Source of the DNA: MAG-120802 sp049430265
GTDB taxonomy: Bacteria; Actinomycetota; Actinomycetes; Nanopelagicales; Nanopelagicaceae
DNA: 18,279 bases
Direction: 5' to 3'
Assembly: GCA_049430265.1 (NCBI GenBank)
Contig: JBMTBW010000015.1
Location: 1 to 18,279 of the forward strand
The notes under the pieces are model-generated. The model was not told the origin of the DNA, ran no database searches, and saw only the letters and a program-made list of their open reading frames with translations. Below are positions 14,942 through 18,279 of this stretch, piece by piece; positions within the stretch are counted from its first letter, which is position 1; every line of letters begins with the position of its first letter. The translations under genes were made by a program, and so were the position numbers.

Positions 14942-15895
14942 ACTAATAGCTCTTTTTCTATCAACTGCATAGAGCGCAATTGATACGGCAACGCTGGCAT
15001 TTAGAGATTCAACCGCGCTACTCATTGGAATAGAGACAAGAAGATCGCACTTCTCGCGAATCAACCTCGATAGGCCTTTGCCTTCGCTACCAACGATCAA
15101 ATAAAGCGGCTGATCAGCAATTTCCATCGCCTCTACGCTGGTATCAGCATCGCCATCAAGGCCAACAATGAAACAGCCATAGCTCTTAGCATCCTCAACA
15201 GATCTAGCTAAGTTTGTTATCTGAGCAATCGGAAGCCTTGCAGCGGCACCTGCTGAGCTCTTCCAAGCAGCAGCTGTGAGTGAGGCGTTGCGACGCTCTG
15301 GAATAAGTAGACCATCTGCGCTAAATGCTGCTGAGCTTCTTGCAATTGCGCCAATATTTCTTGGATCTGTTACTCCATCAACAGCGATAAAGAGGGCAGG
15401 ATCTTTAGCTCTTGCAAAAATCTCTTTCTGAGATGAATATTGAAATGGCTTAACGACAAGTGCAATGCCTTGGTGGTTGGCAATACCAGTCATATTCTCA
15501 ATTGCGCGTCTTTCAACCTCTTTAATTCCAATCGCCATCTTCTGAGCAAGGCGAATAGATTCATTAAGTCTTTCATCCACATCAACGCCAACTGCCAAGA
15601 TCAGCTCTTTTGCTGGAATACCAGCGCGAAGCGCTTCAAGAACAGCATTTCTTCCAGCAACTGTATCTACATGCTCACGTTCATTACGACGAAAGTCGCG
15701 CCTTTGGGCAAATTTCTTTTCACCTTTAGGGCCGCGCTTAGAATCAATCCGTTTTCTCTCAGTGCGCTTTCTAGCTGAATCTTCCTTTGACCTATATTTC
15801 TTATGGTATGGGCGATCTTCAGCTTTTGGAGTTGGTCCTTTGCCTCTAAGCGATCTTGTTGATTTCTTTGGTGGTTTACGATCTGGCTTAGCCAT
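14939..15895 (-). CDS. rlmB: 23S rRNA (guanosine-2'-O)-methyltransferase, TrmH/SpoU family
   Basis: A 318-residue SPOUT-class methyltransferase, predicted to 2'-O-methylate a 23S rRNA guanosine (G2251 in E. coli numbering) with S-adenosylmethionine. Residues 1-75 are a lysine/arginine-rich, probably disordered RNA-binding extension. Residues 78-150 are the substrate-binding domain (VAGRNAVLEALRAG). The catalytic knot carries the three SPOUT motifs: DGVTDPRNIGAIARSSAAF with the conserved N and R, then IVGSEGKGLSRLIREKCD, then IPMSSAVESLNASVAVSIALY. The long basic extension is usual in actinobacterial homologues. The ATG overlaps the end of cysS by eight bases. The order ispD-ispF-cysS-rlmB is the same in Mycobacterium. 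A general tRNA/rRNA SpoU methyltransferase is the cautious alternative. Confidence 0.92.
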   Translation of the reverse strand: MAKPDRKPPKKSTRSLRGKGPTPKAEDRPYHKKYRSKEDSARKRTERKRIDSKRGPKGEKKFAQRRDFRRNEREHVDTVAGRNAVLEALRAGIPAKELILAVGVDVDERLNESIRLAQKMAIGIKEVERRAIENMTGIANHQGIALVVKPFQYSSQKEIFARAKDPALFIAVDGVTDPRNIGAIARSSAAFSADGLLIPERRNASLTAAAWKSSAGAAARLPIAQITNLARSVEDAKSYGCFIVGLDGDADTSVEAMEIADQPLYLIVGSEGKGLSRLIREKCDLLVSIPMSSAVESLNASVAVSIALYAVDRKRAIS

Positions 15896-17288
15896 TGATA
15901 CTCCATCTCACGCCATCTGCTCGGTCTTCAATGGAAATCCCCATTGCGATAATTTGATCACGGATCTGATCTGCCGCAGCAAAATCTTTTCTAGCCCTTG
16001 CTGCACTTCTCTGCTCCAATAGTAATGAAATAAGTCCATCTACTGCGCCAGTTAAATCAGCGCTAGATGAGCTGGAATAGGCTGGATCAAAGGGGTCGGT
16101 GCCAATAATTGATAGGGCTGCCCTGATATAGCTTGCATATTTTGCTACTTGAGCTTTATCAGAGGCGCTAAGCGCGCTATTTCCAAGCTTTAACCACTCT
16201 GAAATCTGCGCCAATACCTGAGGCACTGCTAGATCATCATTTAGCGCATCGCTTAACTCTTGGCTTATCTCTATCTCGGGAGTGTTTCCCATTAACTCTT
16301 TAGCTCTATTTAAGAAATTCTCAATTCGCTTAAAGGAAACTACTGCTTCATCAAGTGCTTCAAATGAGAATTCAAGCATCGAGCGATAATGAGCGCTGGA
16401 TAGATACCAACGAAGTTCAATACCGCGAACTTTCTTTAATACTTCATCAACCTTTAGTGAGTTTCCAAGAGACTTACTCATCTTCTCACCCGATGTTGTC
16501 ACCCAGGCGTTATGCATCCAGAGACGAGCAAATTTGTATCCAGCTGCCTCAGATTGCGCTATCTCATTTTCATGATGTGGAAAAATTAAATCAAGACCTC
16601 CGCCATGAATATCAAAAACTTGCCCTAGATAAGCATGAGCCATTGCGGAGCACTCAATATGCCAACCTGGTCTGCCATCACCCCATGGCGTTGGCCAAGA
16701 CGGCTCACCTTCTTTTGCACCCTTCCAAAGCGCAAAGTCTCTTGGGTCACGCTTTAATTTCTCTTCGCCATCTTTAGAAATGAGAAGATCATCGAGTTTC
16801 TGATTTGAAAGCGTTAGATAAGACTTTAATTTGCGAACCTCAAGATAAACATCGCCATTTCCTGGAGCGTAGGCAGATCCATTAGCAATCAATTTTTCAA
16901 TTAGCTCAATCATCTGCGTGATATGCCCAGTTGCTCTTGGCTCATAGGTTGGCGCCATCACATTTAAAGCTCGATAAGCATCGCTAAATGAGCGCTCATA
17001 CTTCATAGCAAGTGCCCACCAAGGCATATCTTCATGGCCTGCGTTATGAATTATCTTGTCATCAATATCAGTAACATTTCTAATAAATGTGACTTTATAG
17101 CCAGAGGCAATTAACCAACGGCGCAAAATATCAAAGTTAATGCCACTTCTAATATGGCCAACATGAGGAGATGCTTGAACAGTTGCTCCGCATAGATAAA
17201 TTGAAGCCTGGCCAGCAACTATTGGCTTAAATTCTGAAACCTTTCGTGATGCGGTGTCATATAGGCGCAGCTTCTTCATATTTGCCAT
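15888..17288 (-). CDS. cysS: Cysteinyl-tRNA synthetase
   Basis: About 466 residues; a class I aminoacyl-tRNA synthetase that charges tRNA-Cys with cysteine using ATP. LYLCGATVQ-like IYLCGATVQASPHVGHIR holds the first zinc cysteine and the HIGH-equivalent HVGH. HIECSAMA and FPHHENEIAQSEA supply the remaining zinc ligands (Cys, His). KMSKSLGN is the catalytic lysine loop. The helical C-terminal DALR-like region ends AAADQIRDQIIAMGISIEDRADGVRW. The ATVQ motif and its place after ispDF favour CysS over the mycothiol ligase MshC. Starts: ATG 17288 is one base after the ispDF stop and is my choice. TTG 17303 would overlap ispDF. ATG 17279 is also possible. Confidence 0.96.
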   Translation of the reverse strand: MANMKKLRLYDTASRKVSEFKPIVAGQASIYLCGATVQASPHVGHIRSGINFDILRRWLIASGYKVTFIRNVTDIDDKIIHNAGHEDMPWWALAMKYERSFSDAYRALNVMAPTYEPRATGHITQMIELIEKLIANGSAYAPGNGDVYLEVRKLKSYLTLSNQKLDDLLISKDGEEKLKRDPRDFALWKGAKEGEPSWPTPWGDGRPGWHIECSAMAHAYLGQVFDIHGGGLDLIFPHHENEIAQSEAAGYKFARLWMHNAWVTTSGEKMSKSLGNSLKVDEVLKKVRGIELRWYLSSAHYRSMLEFSFEALDEAVVSFKRIENFLNRAKELMGNTPEIEISQELSDALNDDLAVPQVLAQISEWLKLGNSALSASDKAQVAKYASYIRAALSIIGTDPFDPAYSSSSSADLTGAVDGLISLLLEQRSAARARKDFAAADQIRDQIIAMGISIEDRADGVRWSING

Positions 17289-17289
17289 C

Positions 17290-18279
17290 TTATTTCTTCT
17301 CAATCAATAGCGCAGTTGCAAGAGCGGAGATCCCAAGTCCTTGCCCAGTAAAACCTAGGCCATCTGTTGAAGTAGCACTTACGGAAATCTCGGCTCCACC
17401 TAAGGCCTTTGCAAGAGCTTGGATTGCTTCAGCTCTTCTTGGACCAATCTTTGGTCTATTGCAAACAATCTGCACTGAGACATTTCCTATCTCATATCCA
17501 GCGCTGGTGATTTTCTTAAGAGCTTCTTTCAATAGCGTTTCACCACTTGCGCCCTGATATTTTGGATCATCTACGCCAAAGTTTGAACCAAGATCACCTA
17601 GTCCTGCTGCGCTAAAGAGAGCATCGCAGATTGCATGTGCTGCAACATCTCCATCAGAGTATCCATCAACGCCAATTTGATCTGGCCATAAAAGCCCTGC
17701 AAGCCATAATTTTCTATCTTGATCACTTGAAAATGCATGAGCATCAACACCCATTCCAACTTTGAAATTTCTATTACTTGGGCTTAGAAGTAGCAGTGCT
17801 TGGCCAATATCTTCTTTAGTTGTGATTTTAAAAGCTGAAATCTCACCTTCAATTGTCTTTACCTTCACACCAATTGCCTCAACCAGGGCCGCATCATCGG
17901 TGGCATCATCTGAGGCGCTATGGGCTCGCTCTAATACTTGGCGATTAAAGCCTTGCGGTGTTTGCGCTGCAACAAGTGATGAGCGATCAGGTGTTGCTCG
18001 AACAAAACCATCTCTATCAATTTCCTTGATGGTATCGATTACTTTTAAGACTGGAATTACTGCGCTCTGGCCTGATTGAACATCACCTAAAACTCTAGCT
18101 GCCAGAGCGCTACTTGCAAGGGCTCTTGCAGCATCATGAATTAAAACGCTCTCAACGCTAGGTGATAAGGCCTTTAGGGCAACTCTTATCGAATCACTTC
18201 TTAATACCCCGCCAGTTATTACCGTAGCGCTTTGACCAACTAGCGCTTTGAATTGCTCTTCATATCCAGCTGGCGCAGT
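17290..18279 (-). CDS. ispDF: Bifunctional IspD/IspF, MEP pathway (5' end beyond the window)
   Basis: The minus-strand frame stays open from the window edge to the stop at 17290, giving 329 visible residues that join two enzymes. Up to about residue 157 is the C-terminal part of IspD (2-C-methyl-D-erythritol 4-phosphate cytidylyltransferase): TGGVLRSDSIRVAL, then VLIHDAARALA, then RATPDRSSLVAAQTPQGF, and EISAFKITTKEDI. The rest is a complete IspF domain (MEcPP synthase): VGMGVDAHAF with the DxH metal ligands, DGYSDGDVAAHAICDAL, GLGDLG, and the C-terminal SVSATSTDGLGFTGQG. An internal GTG at 17868 could look like an ispF start but lies within the IspD end, so the two are fused. A tyrosine stands where most IspF proteins have the His of HSDGD. 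It leads the operon with cysS. Confidence 0.93.
   Translation of the reverse strand, partial: TAPAGYEEQFKALVGQSATVITGGVLRSDSIRVALKALSPSVESVLIHDAARALASSALAARVLGDVQSGQSAVIPVLKVIDTIKEIDRDGFVRATPDRSSLVAAQTPQGFNRQVLERAHSASDDATDDAALVEAIGVKVKTIEGEISAFKITTKEDIGQALLLLSPSNRNFKVGMGVDAHAFSSDQDRKLWLAGLLWPDQIGVDGYSDGDVAAHAICDALFSAAGLGDLGSNFGVDDPKYQGASGETLLKEALKKITSAGYEIGNVSVQIVCNRPKIGPRRAEAIQALAKALGGAEISVSATSTDGLGFTGQGLGISALATALLIEKK

Noticed and set aside
16355..16777. 140-residue plus-strand open frame opposite cysS
   Set aside because: Lies wholly opposite the KMSKS and zinc-site region of cysS; no recognisable domain, no ribosome site, no promoter box.
17290..17868. A separate ispF gene starting at GTG 17868
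   Set aside because: The frame upstream of 17868 is open and encodes IspD motifs in the same frame, and the proposed start falls inside the IspD C-terminus (EISAFKITTKEDI), so it is a fusion.
1..18279. CRISPR arrays, insertion sequences, phage or toxin-antitoxin genes, defence cluster
   Set aside because: No regularly spaced repeats, transposase, integrase or known defence domain appears in any reading frame; nearly every base is accounted for by ordinary genes.

Overview
The window looks like a piece of the chromosome of a small-genome, low-GC actinobacterium; freshwater acI/Nanopelagicales-type organisms fit well, but the lineage is inferred. The phylum call rests on families I know mainly from Actinobacteria: DUF3027, DUF3263, DUF2530 and the long cold-shock protein with a C-terminal extension. 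It also rests on the gene order ispD-ispF-cysS-rlmB, which Mycobacterium shares. Streamlining shows in the tight packing. No gene-free stretch exceeds about 160 bases, co-directional genes overlap or nearly touch, and all three convergent gene pairs overlap at their stop codons.

Layout. 1-2203: a truncated MFS exporter (-) diverges from a small DUF2530 membrane protein (+), followed by a cold-shock protein (-) and a DUF3027 protein (-). 2300-4387: an orphan groEL (-) with an intrinsic terminator behind it and a CIRCE/HrcA operator in front, then a small DUF3263 protein (-). 4426-7252: a two-gene operon (-) of an NAD(P)-binding SDR/DUF2867 protein and a group II PLP decarboxylase. 7280-9291: a two-gene operon (+) of type II NADH dehydrogenase and an alpha/beta hydrolase. 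9268-10962: a GMC/cholesterol-oxidase-like flavoprotein (-). 11034-11108: tRNA-Thr(TGT) (-). 11163-14156: a GH2 beta-galactosidase (+). 14153-18279: a translationally packed operon (-) reading ispDF (cut by the window edge), cysS, rlmB and an SGNH hydrolase.

How genes work together. The 14-18 kb operon joins isoprenoid precursor synthesis (MEP pathway), cysteinyl-tRNA charging and 23S rRNA methylation, a housekeeping set. GroEL is under a heat-shock operator. The respiratory NDH-2, the SDR/decarboxylase pair and the GMC oxidase are redox or metabolic genes whose substrates cannot be read from sequence. The beta-galactosidase has no signal peptide and no sugar transporter or regulator beside it.

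The most notable signals are regulatory. Four genes have a TANNNT -10 box exactly 6 or 7 bases before their ATG, which predicts leaderless mRNAs. Both divergent protein-gene pairs share the same 10-base, two-way -10 architecture (ANNNTANNNT). I see no CRISPR array, insertion sequence, prophage or defence system, and no convincing new multi-gene system.
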